Shown: positions 6,962 to 16,307 of the stretch, piece after piece | Position numbering within the stretch: position 1 is the stretch's first letter | Layout: every line of letters begins with the position of its first letter | NCBI RefSeq assembly: GCF_045055655.1 | Contig: NZ_JBANFI010000001.1 | Location: 372,001-436,000 of the forward strand | Source of the DNA: Marinospirillum alkalitolerans | GTDB lineage: Bacteria > Pseudomonadota > Gammaproteobacteria > Pseudomonadales > Halomonadaceae | Direction of reading: 5' to 3' | Length of the DNA: 64,000 nt | Notes under the pieces: generated by a model | The model's input: only the letters and a program-made list of their open reading frames with translations | Databases searched by the model: none | What the model was told of the DNA's origin: nothing | Translations under genes and position numbers: made by a program

Positions 6962-8287
6962 TTATCGCTTCTCCCACCCCTCTGCCACCAGCAGATCACC
7001 CACTGCGATTAGCTCATCTTGATGCCAAATCAGCGGCAGCTGTTGGCGCTGCCAGGGGGGGAGGCCGCTTTCTTGCAGTAGGCGCTTGAGATCACGTCGT
7101 CCACGTTGGGCAAGACGGAGGCTTTCGCCACCTTGACGGGCGCGCAGAGTAAAGTATGTGGGGGCCTCACCTTGCAGGGGGGTGAGCGTCAGCGTCCAGG
7201 TGCCGCAAGGGGTGACGAGAGGCGTTCCATTTTGCCACTGCAGTTGCCAGTCGGCAGGAAGGGGCGCGAAGTGAGCGGCGGGCTGAATAAAGAGCTGATC
7301 ACCAAAGCGGCGGGCTTGAATCTGGCCCCAACTGACGAGGGGTTGTGCATCTTGTCGAGCGTGGAGGAGTTGATCAAGCTGTGCCCACTGGTGATGGCTG
7401 GGGTGGGGGTAGCCCTGCTGGTTCAGCCAGTAGCGCAACAGGTTGATGCGTCGTATGGGGCGCAGCTGCATCAGGGTGCTGAGGCTAAAGCGTCCTTGTG
7501 CTGGCTGGTGCGGGGCGGGGCAGGTTTGCGCCAGATCAAGCGCAGCCAAATCATCCTGCAAGCTATGGCTGTGTGCGGCCAGTTGCGCGCTCAGTGCCAG
7601 ATTGGCCTCGGCATGCGCAAAACGCTGGTTGAGTAGGGGCAGAACATGCAGGCGAATAAAGTTGCGATCAAAGTGGTCTTGTTGATTGCTTTCATCTTCA
7701 ACCCAATCGAGTCCGGCTTGATGAGCATAGTCTTCCAGCTGGCTTCTGGGAGAGTGCAGCAGTGGCCGCAGTAGCTGGCCGGCACCAAGAGGTCGCTGCT
7801 GGGGGATGGCGCGTAGCCCTTGAGTGCCTGCACCGCGCAGCAGTCGCAGTAAGAGGGTTTCTGCTTGATCTTGACGATGATGGGCCTGGAGCAGGTATTC
7901 ATCCTGTTGGAGCTGGGCGGTAAACACGCGATAGCGCGCTGTGCGGGCACGGGCTTCTAGGCTGGCGCCATCTTCTGTAGCCGGATCAACCTTCACCACC
8001 GCGCAAGGCAGGCCCGCTTGGCGGCAGAGATCAACACAAAAATCAGCCCACTGATCGGCATGAGGAGATAGGCCATGATGGATATGCAGTGCGCGCAGCT
8101 GAGGTCGGCTCTCGCTTGCAGGGTAGGCTTCAAGTAGCAGGGCCAGTAAAACGCGTGAATCCAGCCCACCACTGAGCGCTAGGCAAAGACGAGGGGGATG
8201 CGTCTTAGCCAGAAGTGGATCGAGTTGGTGGCGAAGTTGCTGAGCAAGAGGATGCATAGGCAAAGCGCGCTGACGGCGGGTCAGCAC
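6962..8287 (-). CDS. tilS: tRNA(Ile)-lysidine synthase TilS
   Basis: ATP-dependent enzyme that converts the wobble cytidine of the AUA-reading tRNA(Ile) to lysidine. About 441 aa if it starts at GTG 8287, or 431 aa from ATG 8257; neither has a strong ribosome site. The PP-loop SGGLDS is at residues 39-44 and is followed by the HIHHGLSPHAD and HHRQDQAETLLLRLLRG segments typical of TilS. The C-terminal domains are present (SLRLAQRGRRDLKRLLQE). It lies 12 bp after accA in the conserved order dnaE-accA-tilS. In Pseudomonas the next gene would be pyrG; here the cas locus takes that place. Confidence 0.95.
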   Translation of the reverse strand: MLTRRQRALPMHPLAQQLRHQLDPLLAKTHPPRLCLALSGGLDSRVLLALLLEAYPASESRPQLRALHIHHGLSPHADQWADFCVDLCRQAGLPCAVVKVDPATEDGASLEARARTARYRVFTAQLQQDEYLLQAHHRQDQAETLLLRLLRGAGTQGLRAIPQQRPLGAGQLLRPLLHSPRSQLEDYAHQAGLDWVEDESNQQDHFDRNFIRLHVLPLLNQRFAHAEANLALSAQLAAHSHSLQDDLAALDLAQTCPAPHQPAQGRFSLSTLMQLRPIRRINLLRYWLNQQGYPHPSHHQWAQLDQLLHARQDAQPLVSWGQIQARRFGDQLFIQPAAHFAPLPADWQLQWQNGTPLVTPCGTWTLTLTPLQGEAPTYFTLRARQGGESLRLAQRGRRDLKRLLQESGLPPWQRQQLPLIWHQDELIAVGDLLVAEGWEKR

Positions 8288-8299
8288 GCTCAGGGCGGC

Positions 8300-9256
8300 T
8301 TATTCAGCCAGTGAGGAATAGGCCATCAAACGCTGGTAGCGACGTTCGATCAGGGCTTCATCTGTCTGCTGTTCGAGCGCATCGAGACGGCTGATCAAGC
8401 TGGCTTTGAGGCTTTGGACCATCTGCTCTGGGTTGCGATGTGCACCACCCAGAGGCTCAGGAATGACCGTATCGACTAGCCCCAGTTCTTTTAGACGTGG
8501 TGCGGTGAGGCCCATGGCTTCGGCAGCATCGGAGGCTTTGCCAGCGCTTTTCCACAAAATGGAGGCGCAGCCTTCAGGGGAGATCACTGAGTAGGTGGCA
8601 TATTGCAGCATCATCAGTTCATCGCAGACGCCGATTGCCAGCGCACCACCTGAGCCGCCTTCGCCGATTACGGTCGCGATAATCGGGGTTTTCAGGCGTG
8701 ACATCACCGCCAGGTTAAAGGCGATGGCTTCAGACTGACCGCGCTCTTCGGCATCAATACCTGGATAGGCACCGGGGGTATCAATAAAAGTCAGGATGGG
8801 CATCTTGAAGCGTTCGGCCATTTCCATCAGGCGCAGGGCTTTGCGATAGCCTTCAGGGCGTGGCATGCCAAAATTACGTCTGACCTTTTCTTTTACATCA
8901 CGGCCTTTTTGATGCCCGATGACCATCACGGGGCGGCCATCCAAGCGAGCCATACCACCGACGATGGCCGCATCATCAGCAAAGTGCCGATCACCGTGCA
9001 GCTCATCAAAATCATCAAATAGCAGATTGAGATAGTCCAGCGTGTAGGGACGCATTGGATGGCGTGACAGTTGTGAGACCTGCCATGAACTCAGATTAGA
9101 AAAGATTTGCTCGGTGAGCTTGGTGCTTTTCTCTTGCAGGCGGCTGATTTCATCGCTCAGGTTGAGATCAGAATCATTGCCAACTAAACGCAGCTCTTCA
9201 ATTTTGGCTTCGAGATCGGCAATGGGTTGTTCAAAATCGAGATAATTGAGGTTCAT
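8300..9256 (-). CDS. accA: Acetyl-CoA carboxylase carboxyltransferase subunit alpha
   Basis: Alpha subunit of the carboxyltransferase that transfers carboxyl from biotin to acetyl-CoA, the first committed step of fatty acid synthesis; its partner is AccD. The family signature is clear: LNYLDFEQPIADLEAKIEEL at the N-terminus, DIDELHGDRHFADD-like region (DFDELHGDRHFADD), FIDTPGAYPG and GEGGSGGALAIG. The ATG at 9256 gives 318 aa, the usual length. The open frame extends to a TTG at 9313, which would add 19 atypical residues. It follows dnaE on the same strand. Confidence 0.96.
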   Translation of the reverse strand: MNLNYLDFEQPIADLEAKIEELRLVGNDSDLNLSDEISRLQEKSTKLTEQIFSNLSSWQVSQLSRHPMRPYTLDYLNLLFDDFDELHGDRHFADDAAIVGGMARLDGRPVMVIGHQKGRDVKEKVRRNFGMPRPEGYRKALRLMEMAERFKMPILTFIDTPGAYPGIDAEERGQSEAIAFNLAVMSRLKTPIIATVIGEGGSGGALAIGVCDELMMLQYATYSVISPEGCASILWKSAGKASDAAEAMGLTAPRLKELGLVDTVIPEPLGGAHRNPEQMVQSLKASLISRLDALEQQTDEALIERRYQRLMAYSSLAE

Positions 9257-9328
9257 AGGGTCAATGTGTGCCTGATTAATAGTCGTATTTAAGTCGTGTT
9301 TTGAGAAGGCCAAATCTTGGGACGCAGT

Positions 9329-12300
9329 TTAGCGTCTGTCAGATTGATAGGCCAATTGTATCGCGTCTTTGCCCAGCAGTTGAGCAACTTCTTCAAACAC
9401 CTGTTCGTGTGGCACCAGTTGCCAAGCCGATCCAGCCACCAGTGTGACTGCGCCAAGCTGAGACTGATAGCGAATCCTCAGGGGGAGACCCTGGCCTTGT
9501 AAATGGTATTTCTGTAAGCAGCTTGCGACCTGTTGTAGCTGTTGCGCTGGGTAGTGGGCTTCATCAATCAGCAGTTCGATGGCCTCCGCATACTTACTGC
9601 GCGCTTGGGTGATGGGGGTCACTTCTTTACAACGCATGGCAAGGCCGCCAGTAAAATGGTCTTCTCTGACTTCACCTTCGACGATCACCAGTCGGTCTTT
9701 TTGTAGCTCGTCCTTGTACTGTTCATAGTCCTCACCAAAAACCGTCACTTCGAGGCGGCCACTGCGATCGTCCAGCGTCAAAAAGGCGAGGGTTTCGCCG
9801 CGTTTGTTTTTCATCGTGCGCTGGGCAACGATTAAACCGGCAATACGCTGGCTATCGCGCGAGGCTTGCACTTGAGCAATACGCTTGCTCACAAAGCGGC
9901 GCAGTTCTTGCTCATATTCATCTATGGGGTGGCCGGTGAGATACAGGCCGAGGGTCTCTTTTTCGCCAGCAAGACGGGTTTTCTCTGTCCATTGAGGTAG
10001 ATGCAGATAGGGGGCATAGGGATCTTCTGTACTGGTGCTGGCGCTGCTACCCATCAGATCACCAAACAGATCGCCCATGCCCAGGCTGGCATTGCGTTTG
10101 GTTTGCTCTGCGGCCTTGAGCGCATCTTCGAGCGCAGCCATCAGCAGATGGCGACTTGGGGCAAGATCATCCAGTGCACCGCAGCGAATCAAGGCTTCAA
10201 GGCAGCGCTTGTTGAGCTTTTTGATATCCACCTGCTGGCAAAAATCAAACAGGTCACTGAAGGGACCCTGGGTCGCACGGGCCTGTACGATGGCTTCAAC
10301 CGGACCTTCACCCACGCCCTTGATGGCACCCAAACCATAGACGATCTCGCCTTCTGGGTTGACGGTAAAACGCCAGCTGCCTTGGTTCACATTGGGGGGC
10401 GTGACGGTAAGCCCCATTGCGCGGCATTCTTCTACCAGCATGACCACCTTGTCGGTGTTGTTCATCTCGGTGGAGAGAACAGCCGCCATAAAAGGTGCTG
10501 GATAGTGAGCTTTCAGCCAAGCGGTTTGGTAGGACACCAAGCCATAGGCGGCGGAGTGAGACTTGTTGAAGCCATAACCGGCGAACTTTTCAACCAGATC
10601 AAAAATCTGCCCTGCCAGCGTGGGGTTGATGCCATTGTTCTGCGCGCCTTCCAAAAACAAGCCGCGCATTTTTTCCATCTCTTCTGGCTTTTTCTTACCC
10701 ATAGCTCGACGCAGCATATCTGCGCCGCCGAGGGTAAAGCCGGCCATCACCTGCGCGATCTGCATGACCTGTTCTTGATAAAGAATAATCCCGTAGGTGG
10801 GTTCGAGCACCGGCTTGAGGCTATCCAGCTGATAATCTGGGTGAGGGTAGGCGAGCTCTGCCAGGCCATGCTTACGCTGGATAAAGTCATCCACCATGCC
10901 TGACTGTAGCGGGCCGGGGCGAAAGAGGGCGACCAAGGCGATCATATCTTCGAGGCAGTCGGGCTTGAGCTTTTTGATCAGCTCCTTCATGCCGCGTGAT
11001 TCAAGCTGGAAGACGGCGGTGGTTTCTGCGCGTTGCAGCATCGCAAAGGTGGGCGCGTCATTCAGTGGAATACTGGTGATATCCAGGGGGGGCTGGCCTT
11101 GTTCGGCACGAATACGATCGACATCCTTCAGCGCCCAGTCGATGATGGTCAGCGTTCTTAAACCAAGGAAGTCGAACTTCACCAATCCCGCTTCTTCAAC
11201 ATCGTTTTTATCAAACTGGACAACGAGGCCGCCGCCTTCTTCATCAGCGAGGAGCGGCGCAAAATCAGTCAGTTTAGTGGGCGCGATGACCACCCCGCCC
11301 GCGTGCTTGCCTGTGCCACGAGTCAGGCCCTCAAGTTCACGCGCCATGCTCCAGACTTCAAGCCCTTCTTGGTCTAATGCATCGAGTTCAGCTTGGGTAA
11401 GTTCACGCTCAAGCCCCTGCTGATAGGCTTCTTCTAGGGCTTTGAGTTCTTCGACCTCAGCGGCTGCTTTTTCGAGCGTCATACCCACTTCAAATGGGAT
11501 CAGCTTAGACAGGCGATCACCGACAGCATAGGGCTTGCCTTGAGCACGCGCGACATCACGTACAACGGCCTTGGCGGCCATGGTGCCAAAAGTGACGATC
11601 TGCGAGACGGCATTACGGCCATAGGTTTCGGCCACATACTCGATCACGCGATCACGGCCATCCATACAGAAGTCGATATCAAAGTCAGGCATCGAGACCC
11701 GTTCGGGATTCAAAAAGCGCTCAAAGAGCAGGCTGTATTCGAGTGGATCGAGATCGGTGATATCCAGCGCATAGGCCACGAGCGAACCCGCACCTGAACC
11801 CCGCCCTGGCCCAACTGGAACGCCGTTGTCCTTGGCCCAGCGGATAAAGTCCATCACGATCAGGAAGTAGCCAGGGAACCCCATCTGCAAGATGGTATCC
11901 AGTTCAAAATCGAGACGGGCGCGGTATTCGGGTTCGCGTTGTTGGCGTGTCTCAGGGCTGTGGGCAAAGAGCTTATCAAGGCGGCGGGTAAGGCCCTCAT
12001 GGGAGACTTGACGGAAGAACTGATCTTGCGTCATACCTTCTGGAATGGGGTATTCAGGTAGAAAATACTCGCCAAGGCGCACATCAACATTGCAACGCTT
12101 GGCAATTTCAACGCTATTGGTGAGGGCTTCGGGCAGGTCATCAAACAGGGCCTGCATCTCTTCGGGGCTTTTGAAGTATTGCTCTTCTGAGTAGCGTCGT
12201 TCCCGTTTGGGATCTTCTAAAACACGTCCTTCACCGATACAGACGCGGGTTTCATGTGCCCAAAAGTCTTGGCGGCTCATAAAGCGCACGTCATTGGTCG

Positions 12301-12889
12301 CCACCAGTGGGCAGCCAGTGGCTTGGGCGAGTTCGACGCTGGCATGGAGGCAGTCTTCATCGCCATCACGGCCAGTACGCTGGATCTCCAGATAAAAAGC
12401 CTGAGGGAAGATCTGCATCCAGTGCTGGAGTCGCTGTTGGGCAAGCTGGGTGTGACCGGCCAGCAGCAGTTGACCTATCTCGCCTTCCTTGGCACCTGAA
12501 AGAGCCAGCAAGCCTTCAGATTGCGCGGCAATCCATTCGGCCTGTAAAAAAGCGCGCCCTTGGTGCTGGCCTTCAAGCCAGCCCCGTGAAAGCAGTTCGG
12601 TCAGGTTGCGATAGCCCTGTGCATTCATCGCCAGCAGGGTCAGGCGGCTGGGTTGCCCGCCTTCTTGACTGGGAGTGAGCCAGATATCACTGCCGATAAT
12701 CGGTTTGATGCCTGCGCCCTGTGCGGCCTTGTAGAACTTGACCAGGGCAAAGAGATTCATCTCATCAGTGAGTGCCAGCGCGGGGTAGCCCAGGGCTGCA
12801 CTTTTTTTGATCAGTGGCTTGAGTCTAACTAGGCCGTCACTGAGAGAGAATTCAGAATGCAGACGCAGATGGATAAAAGGTATCGACAT
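9329..12889 (-). CDS. dnaE: DNA polymerase III subunit alpha
   Basis: Replicative polymerase catalytic subunit, about 1186 aa. The N-terminal PHP domain begins FIHLRLHSEFSLSDGL. The palm carries GRGSGAGSLVAYAL and PDFDIDFCMDGRD with the catalytic aspartates. HhH and OB-fold regions and the C-terminal tail are intact. I place the start at ATG 12889 (MSIPFIHLRLHS) by comparison with other DnaE proteins; ATGs at 12898-12904 are possible. It heads the dnaE-accA-tilS group and is divergent from fleS. Several long antisense open frames inside it are shadows. Confidence 0.97.
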   Translation of the reverse strand: MSIPFIHLRLHSEFSLSDGLVRLKPLIKKSAALGYPALALTDEMNLFALVKFYKAAQGAGIKPIIGSDIWLTPSQEGGQPSRLTLLAMNAQGYRNLTELLSRGWLEGQHQGRAFLQAEWIAAQSEGLLALSGAKEGEIGQLLLAGHTQLAQQRLQHWMQIFPQAFYLEIQRTGRDGDEDCLHASVELAQATGCPLVATNDVRFMSRQDFWAHETRVCIGEGRVLEDPKRERRYSEEQYFKSPEEMQALFDDLPEALTNSVEIAKRCNVDVRLGEYFLPEYPIPEGMTQDQFFRQVSHEGLTRRLDKLFAHSPETRQQREPEYRARLDFELDTILQMGFPGYFLIVMDFIRWAKDNGVPVGPGRGSGAGSLVAYALDITDLDPLEYSLLFERFLNPERVSMPDFDIDFCMDGRDRVIEYVAETYGRNAVSQIVTFGTMAAKAVVRDVARAQGKPYAVGDRLSKLIPFEVGMTLEKAAAEVEELKALEEAYQQGLERELTQAELDALDQEGLEVWSMARELEGLTRGTGKHAGGVVIAPTKLTDFAPLLADEEGGGLVVQFDKNDVEEAGLVKFDFLGLRTLTIIDWALKDVDRIRAEQGQPPLDITSIPLNDAPTFAMLQRAETTAVFQLESRGMKELIKKLKPDCLEDMIALVALFRPGPLQSGMVDDFIQRKHGLAELAYPHPDYQLDSLKPVLEPTYGIILYQEQVMQIAQVMAGFTLGGADMLRRAMGKKKPEEMEKMRGLFLEGAQNNGINPTLAGQIFDLVEKFAGYGFNKSHSAAYGLVSYQTAWLKAHYPAPFMAAVLSTEMNNTDKVVMLVEECRAMGLTVTPPNVNQGSWRFTVNPEGEIVYGLGAIKGVGEGPVEAIVQARATQGPFSDLFDFCQQVDIKKLNKRCLEALIRCGALDDLAPSRHLLMAALEDALKAAEQTKRNASLGMGDLFGDLMGSSASTSTEDPYAPYLHLPQWTEKTRLAGEKETLGLYLTGHPIDEYEQELRRFVSKRIAQVQASRDSQRIAGLIVAQRTMKNKRGETLAFLTLDDRSGRLEVTVFGEDYEQYKDELQKDRLVIVEGEVREDHFTGGLAMRCKEVTPITQARSKYAEAIELLIDEAHYPAQQLQQVASCLQKYHLQGQGLPLRIRYQSQLGAVTLVAGSAWQLVPHEQVFEEVAQLLGKDAIQLAYQSDRR

Positions 12890-12904
12890 GCAGGACATCA
12901 TCAC

Positions 12905-13096
12905 TTAGCAAGAAAACAGGGGCATAGGCTGGCTATGCAGAGTCGCTAGTTTACCAGCTCCGCCTGTCCCTATCAGCAAAACAGCGCGAGAAGCCCCTGA
13001 GCTTATATACAGACTCATCAGCTAAAAAGCGTAACAAAATCGCCAATAAAAACCCTAGTTTACGTGTAGAATAAGGCCCCTTATCCTTCTTAATAT
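12905..13096. promoter_or_regulatory. Divergent intergenic region between dnaE and fleS
   Basis: About 190 bp without a gene, holding the outward promoters of dnaE and fleS. TAGAAT at 13067-13072 is a possible -10 for fleS, but no good -35 lies upstream. It overlaps GTGTAGA (13064-13070), a heptamer that also occurs twice in front of fliE. No convincing sigma-54 site (TGGCA-N7-TGC type) is visible close to fleS. Confidence 0.3.
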
Positions 13097-14248
13097 GTGA
13101 TCCATCTGATCCAAGAGAGCCTGTTGCCTGTGTCGAGTTCATCATCGCAGCGTTTATCGTCTGACTTTCGTGCAGCCCTTCAGCGTGCTTCTGGCGAGCG
13201 TCAGGCCGTAGAGGCTGACTTTCACCCTCAGGGGGTGCAGCATCCTGCGCAGGCACTGGATGACCTGCTGCATGTGATTCCAGCGGGCATCGTGATGCTC
13301 AGCGCGCAGGGGGTGGTCAGCCAGGCGAATCCGGCAGCCTTGGCCCTCTTGGGCGAACCACTGGTGGGCGAGGCCTGGTTGCATGTGGTGCAAGATCGCT
13401 TTGCGCCACGCAAGGATGATGGACATGAGGTCTCGCTCAAAAATGGCCGTCGTGTGAGTCTGTCGATCAGCTCAATGACCGGCGGGCAGGGGCAGTTGAT
13501 TCTTTTGCAGGATCTGACTGAGACGCGTGCTTTGCAGGCTCAGGTGGCGCGGCATGAGCGCTTGTCGTCTATGGGGCATATGGTGGCCTCTTTGGCGCAT
13601 CAGTTAAGAACGCCGCTGTCCACGGCCCTGCTCTATGCTGGACATTTGCAAAAACCAGATTTAGGTGTCGCACAACAGCAAAAATTTGCCGCTAAGCTGC
13701 AAGGGCGTTTGCAGCATATGGATCAACAAATCCGTGACATGCTGATTTTTGCTAAGGGCGAAACGAGCATGGCGCAGCGGATTCCTCTGACTCAACTGGT
13801 GACGGCATTAAAAGACGCGATTCTGCCTGTGGTTGAGCGACATGCCATAAACTTTACATGGGAAGGTCGGCTGGATTCTGCTGAAATAGTGGTTAGTCTC
13901 GACTCGCTGGTCGGCGCGGTGCTGAACCTCGTGAATAATGCCGTCGAAGCCAGTGTGCCCCCGCCTGCAATGCAATTACATATGGAGTGTGTGGATCAGC
14001 TGGTACAGCAGCAGGGTGCGCATTTGTTGCTCTGCTTGGCTGATGATGGCCCAGGCATGACAGCAGAGCAGGTTCAGGCGGCACAAGAACCCTTTTTTAC
14101 AACCAAGTCGCAAGGAACTGGCTTGGGTCTGGCCATCGTGCGTGCGGTGGTCGAGGCACATCAAGGTCATTTCTGGTTGCAATCAGCGCCAGGTCAGGGG
14201 GTGCGGGCATGGATCGCTCTGCCCTTGGAGTCGTCTGCGACTGTGTGA
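13097..14248 (+). CDS. fleS: Flagellar sensor histidine kinase FleS/FlrB
   Basis: Cytoplasmic histidine kinase, about 383 aa, with no membrane segments. A PAS-like domain occupies roughly residues 53-145 (DDLLHVIPAGIVMLSAQGVV). The phospho-acceptor is His168 in SLAHQLRTPLST. The ATPase boxes are NLVNNAVEA (N box), DDGPGM (G1) and GTGLGLAIV (G2). It should phosphorylate the FleR-type regulator encoded 65 bp downstream and so control mid-class flagellar genes. The GTG start at 13097 is uncertain; a GTG at 13130 is an alternative. In Pseudomonas fleQ lies just upstream, but here dnaE does. Confidence 0.9.
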   Translation: MIHLIQESLLPVSSSSSQRLSSDFRAALQRASGERQAVEADFHPQGVQHPAQALDDLLHVIPAGIVMLSAQGVVSQANPAALALLGEPLVGEAWLHVVQDRFAPRKDDGHEVSLKNGRRVSLSISSMTGGQGQLILLQDLTETRALQAQVARHERLSSMGHMVASLAHQLRTPLSTALLYAGHLQKPDLGVAQQQKFAAKLQGRLQHMDQQIRDMLIFAKGETSMAQRIPLTQLVTALKDAILPVVERHAINFTWEGRLDSAEIVVSLDSLVGAVLNLVNNAVEASVPPPAMQLHMECVDQLVQQQGAHLLLCLADDGPGMTAEQVQAAQEPFFTTKSQGTGLGLAIVRAVVEAHQGHFWLQSAPGQGVRAWIALPLESSATV

Positions 14249-14313
14249 GCATCGCATCTTGGGTGCGCTGAACTCAGGTGGCGCTCATTCTTTAGCCAGT
14301 AGGATAAACAGCT

Positions 14314-15669
14314 ATGTATGACCTTCTCATCGTTGAAGACGATGCAGACTTGCGTGAAGCCATTGAAGATACTCTAGAGCTTGAGGGCTGGACCTACTTA
14401 TCGGTAGCGAATGGGCAGGAGGCGCTGGTGCAGCTAAAAAAGCAAAGCTTTGCTGCCTTGGTGTCGGATGTCAGTATGCCTGTGATGGATGGTCATGCCT
14501 TATTGCAGCAGGTGGTGACTCTCTACCCTGAGATGCCAATGGTGCTGATGACCGCCTATGGATCGGTGAGTCAAGCCGTTGAAGCCATGCGTCTAGGCGC
14601 GGCAGATTATCTGGTGAAGCCATTTGTGCCTGAAACGCTGGTGAATGTCTTGCGTCCTTTAATTGAAGCCCGTGTGGGTGCGCAGCCAGCACAGCAAGGC
14701 TTGGTGGTGGAAGATCCGCTGAGTTTGCAGCTGTTGGAATTAGCCGGTCGGGTGGCCAAGAGTGATGCGTCGGTGATGATTGGCGGTGAGTCAGGGACTG
14801 GCAAAGAAGTGCTGGCGCGCTATATTCATGCCCAGTCAGCACGCGCCCAGCAGCCTTTTGTCGCGATTAACTGCGCAGCGATTCCAGAAAATCTGCTTGA
14901 GGCCACCCTGTTTGGTTATGAGAAGGGGGCTTTTACTGGCGCCCAGTCAGGCGCACCGGGTAAGTTTGAGCAGGCCGATGGTGGCACGCTGCTGCTAGAT
15001 GAGATTACAGAAATGCCCTTGGAGCTGCAGGCCAAGCTGCTGCGCGTGCTACAAGAGCAAGAAGTCGAGCGCTTAGGCTCCAGAAAAACGCTCAAATTAA
15101 ATGTGCGTGTTTTGGCAACCAGTAATCGGCATCTCAAAACGGCTGTGCAAGAAGGGCTGTTTCGTGAAGATCTTTACTATCGACTGAATGTGTTTCCCTT
15201 AAACTGGCCGCCCTTGCGTGAACGGCGCAAGGATATTTTGCCGCTGGCGCGGGCGTTACTGGTTAAACATGCGCCACGCATGGGCCTGAAAACCCTTCCG
15301 GTGCTACAAGAATGTGCTGGGCAGCGCTTATTGCAGCATGGCTGGCCGGGCAATGTTCGCGAGCTGGAAAACGTGATGCAGCGCGCGCTGATTCTATCTG
15401 ATGGTCAGCGCATCCTAGCAAGCTGCTTGGTGATTGAAAGCAGTGAGCAGGCTGAAGCGCTGAGCCTGCCTGCCGTTGCGGCTGCGCACAAAGGGCCGGA
15501 TGATTTGCGCCAAGATTTAAAAGAGCAGGAGTTTCAGCGTATTTTGCAGGTGTTGCATGAAGAACGGGGTAAGAAGAAAGAGACCGCTTTGCGTCTTGGA
15601 ATTAGCCCGCGTACCTTGCGCTATAAACTGGCAAAAATGCGCGAAGAAGGCTATTTAGTAGAAGACTAA
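14314..15669 (+). CDS. fleR: Sigma-54-dependent flagellar response regulator FleR/FlrC
   Basis: NtrC-family activator, 451 aa. The receiver domain has an acidic pocket (VEDD) and phospho-acceptor Asp52 in SDVSMP. The AAA+ domain has Walker A GESGTGKE, the sigma-54-contacting loop GAFTGA, and Walker B-like GGTLLLDEI. A Fis-type helix-turn-helix lies at the end (KKKETALRLGISPRTLRYKL). It works with the kinase upstream to activate sigma-54 promoters of the hook-basal body genes. An intergenic region with short repeats and then fliE follow. Confidence 0.94.
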   Translation: MYDLLIVEDDADLREAIEDTLELEGWTYLSVANGQEALVQLKKQSFAALVSDVSMPVMDGHALLQQVVTLYPEMPMVLMTAYGSVSQAVEAMRLGAADYLVKPFVPETLVNVLRPLIEARVGAQPAQQGLVVEDPLSLQLLELAGRVAKSDASVMIGGESGTGKEVLARYIHAQSARAQQPFVAINCAAIPENLLEATLFGYEKGAFTGAQSGAPGKFEQADGGTLLLDEITEMPLELQAKLLRVLQEQEVERLGSRKTLKLNVRVLATSNRHLKTAVQEGLFREDLYYRLNVFPLNWPPLRERRKDILPLARALLVKHAPRMGLKTLPVLQECAGQRLLQHGWPGNVRELENVMQRALILSDGQRILASCLVIESSEQAEALSLPAVAAAHKGPDDLRQDLKEQEFQRILQVLHEERGKKKETALRLGISPRTLRYKLAKMREEGYLVED

Positions 15670-15865
15670 AGTGTAGAGAAGTGTAACGCTTTGCTACCTG
15701 CAAATGACGGTGTAGAGAACAAATTATACGTCAGCAGTGTAGTCACGCTGGGTGCATTTCGGTAAAGTAGCCCTGTTTGATGAACCGTGATCTCGATGAG
15801 TAGGGTGGGTGGTCCACTCAGCACTCTGCTCTCATCAAAAACGAATAAGGAAAAGGTGAGCTGAT
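15670..15865 (+). promoter_or_regulatory. Intergenic region before fliE with repeated GTGTAGAGAA
   Basis: The decamer GTGTAGAGAA occurs at 15671-15680 and again at 15710-15719, 39 bp apart, and a partial copy (GTGTAG) sits near 15736. GTGTAGA also lies upstream of fleS. The spacing and position suggest regulator sites, but the protein is unknown. I scanned for a GG-N10-GC sigma-54 core and found no good match. A good Shine-Dalgarno (AAGGAAAAGGTGAG) precedes fliE. Confidence 0.3.
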
Positions 15866-16270
15866 ATGGTGGAACGCGCCGATATTTCTAGTGTTTTGTC
15901 GCAGATCCGCAGTGTGCGCCATGATACATCCCATGGAATGCAAGTTCATGGGCTGGGATCGCCAAACGGCCCCCTTGTTCGTGCCTTACAAGAGGGTGGT
16001 CCAGAAGGCGTCGCCAGTATCGGAGCCACAGACCAAGTGCGCGATGTCCCCTCCTTTGCGACGATGCTGCGCCAAGCCATAGATAATGTGAATGGTCATC
16101 AGCAAACCGCCAGTGATCTCCGTACCCGCTATGAGTTAGGCGATCCAGATGTTGATATCGTCAATGTCATGGTGGCATCACAAAAAGCCAGCGTAGCCTT
16201 TGATGCGATGTCGCAGGTCAGAAATCGACTCGTCAATGCTTATCAGGAAATTATGCGTATGCCTGTGTGA
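15866..16270 (+). CDS. fliE: Flagellar hook-basal body protein FliE
   Basis: FliE joins the MS ring to the rod and is the first protein to leave through the export gate. It is 134 aa, somewhat longer than the usual 105-110 aa, with the extra at the N-terminus. The C-terminal core is typical: FATMLRQAIDNVNGHQQTASDLRTRYELG, then VNVMVASQKASVAFDAMSQVRNRLVNAYQEIMRMPV. It heads the fliEFGHIJ operon, 37 bp before fliF. Confidence 0.95.
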   Translation: MVERADISSVLSQIRSVRHDTSHGMQVHGLGSPNGPLVRALQEGGPEGVASIGATDQVRDVPSFATMLRQAIDNVNGHQQTASDLRTRYELGDPDVDIVNVMVASQKASVAFDAMSQVRNRLVNAYQEIMRMPV

Positions 16271-16307
16271 TGCTGGCGCTTCGCACGGGAATTATTGAGG
16301 TTATTGA

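Noticed and set aside
10001..10903. 300-aa plus-strand open frame inside dnaE
   Set aside because: It is antisense to highly conserved DnaE sequence, has no ribosome site and no recognisable family; a shadow frame.
12917..12935. GG-N10-GC pattern between dnaE and fleS
   Set aside because: Poor flanking match and about 165 bp from the fleS start.
15670..15865. Sigma-54 promoter before fliE
   Set aside because: I scanned for GG-N10-GC; the closest candidates lack either the GG or the GC dinucleotide.
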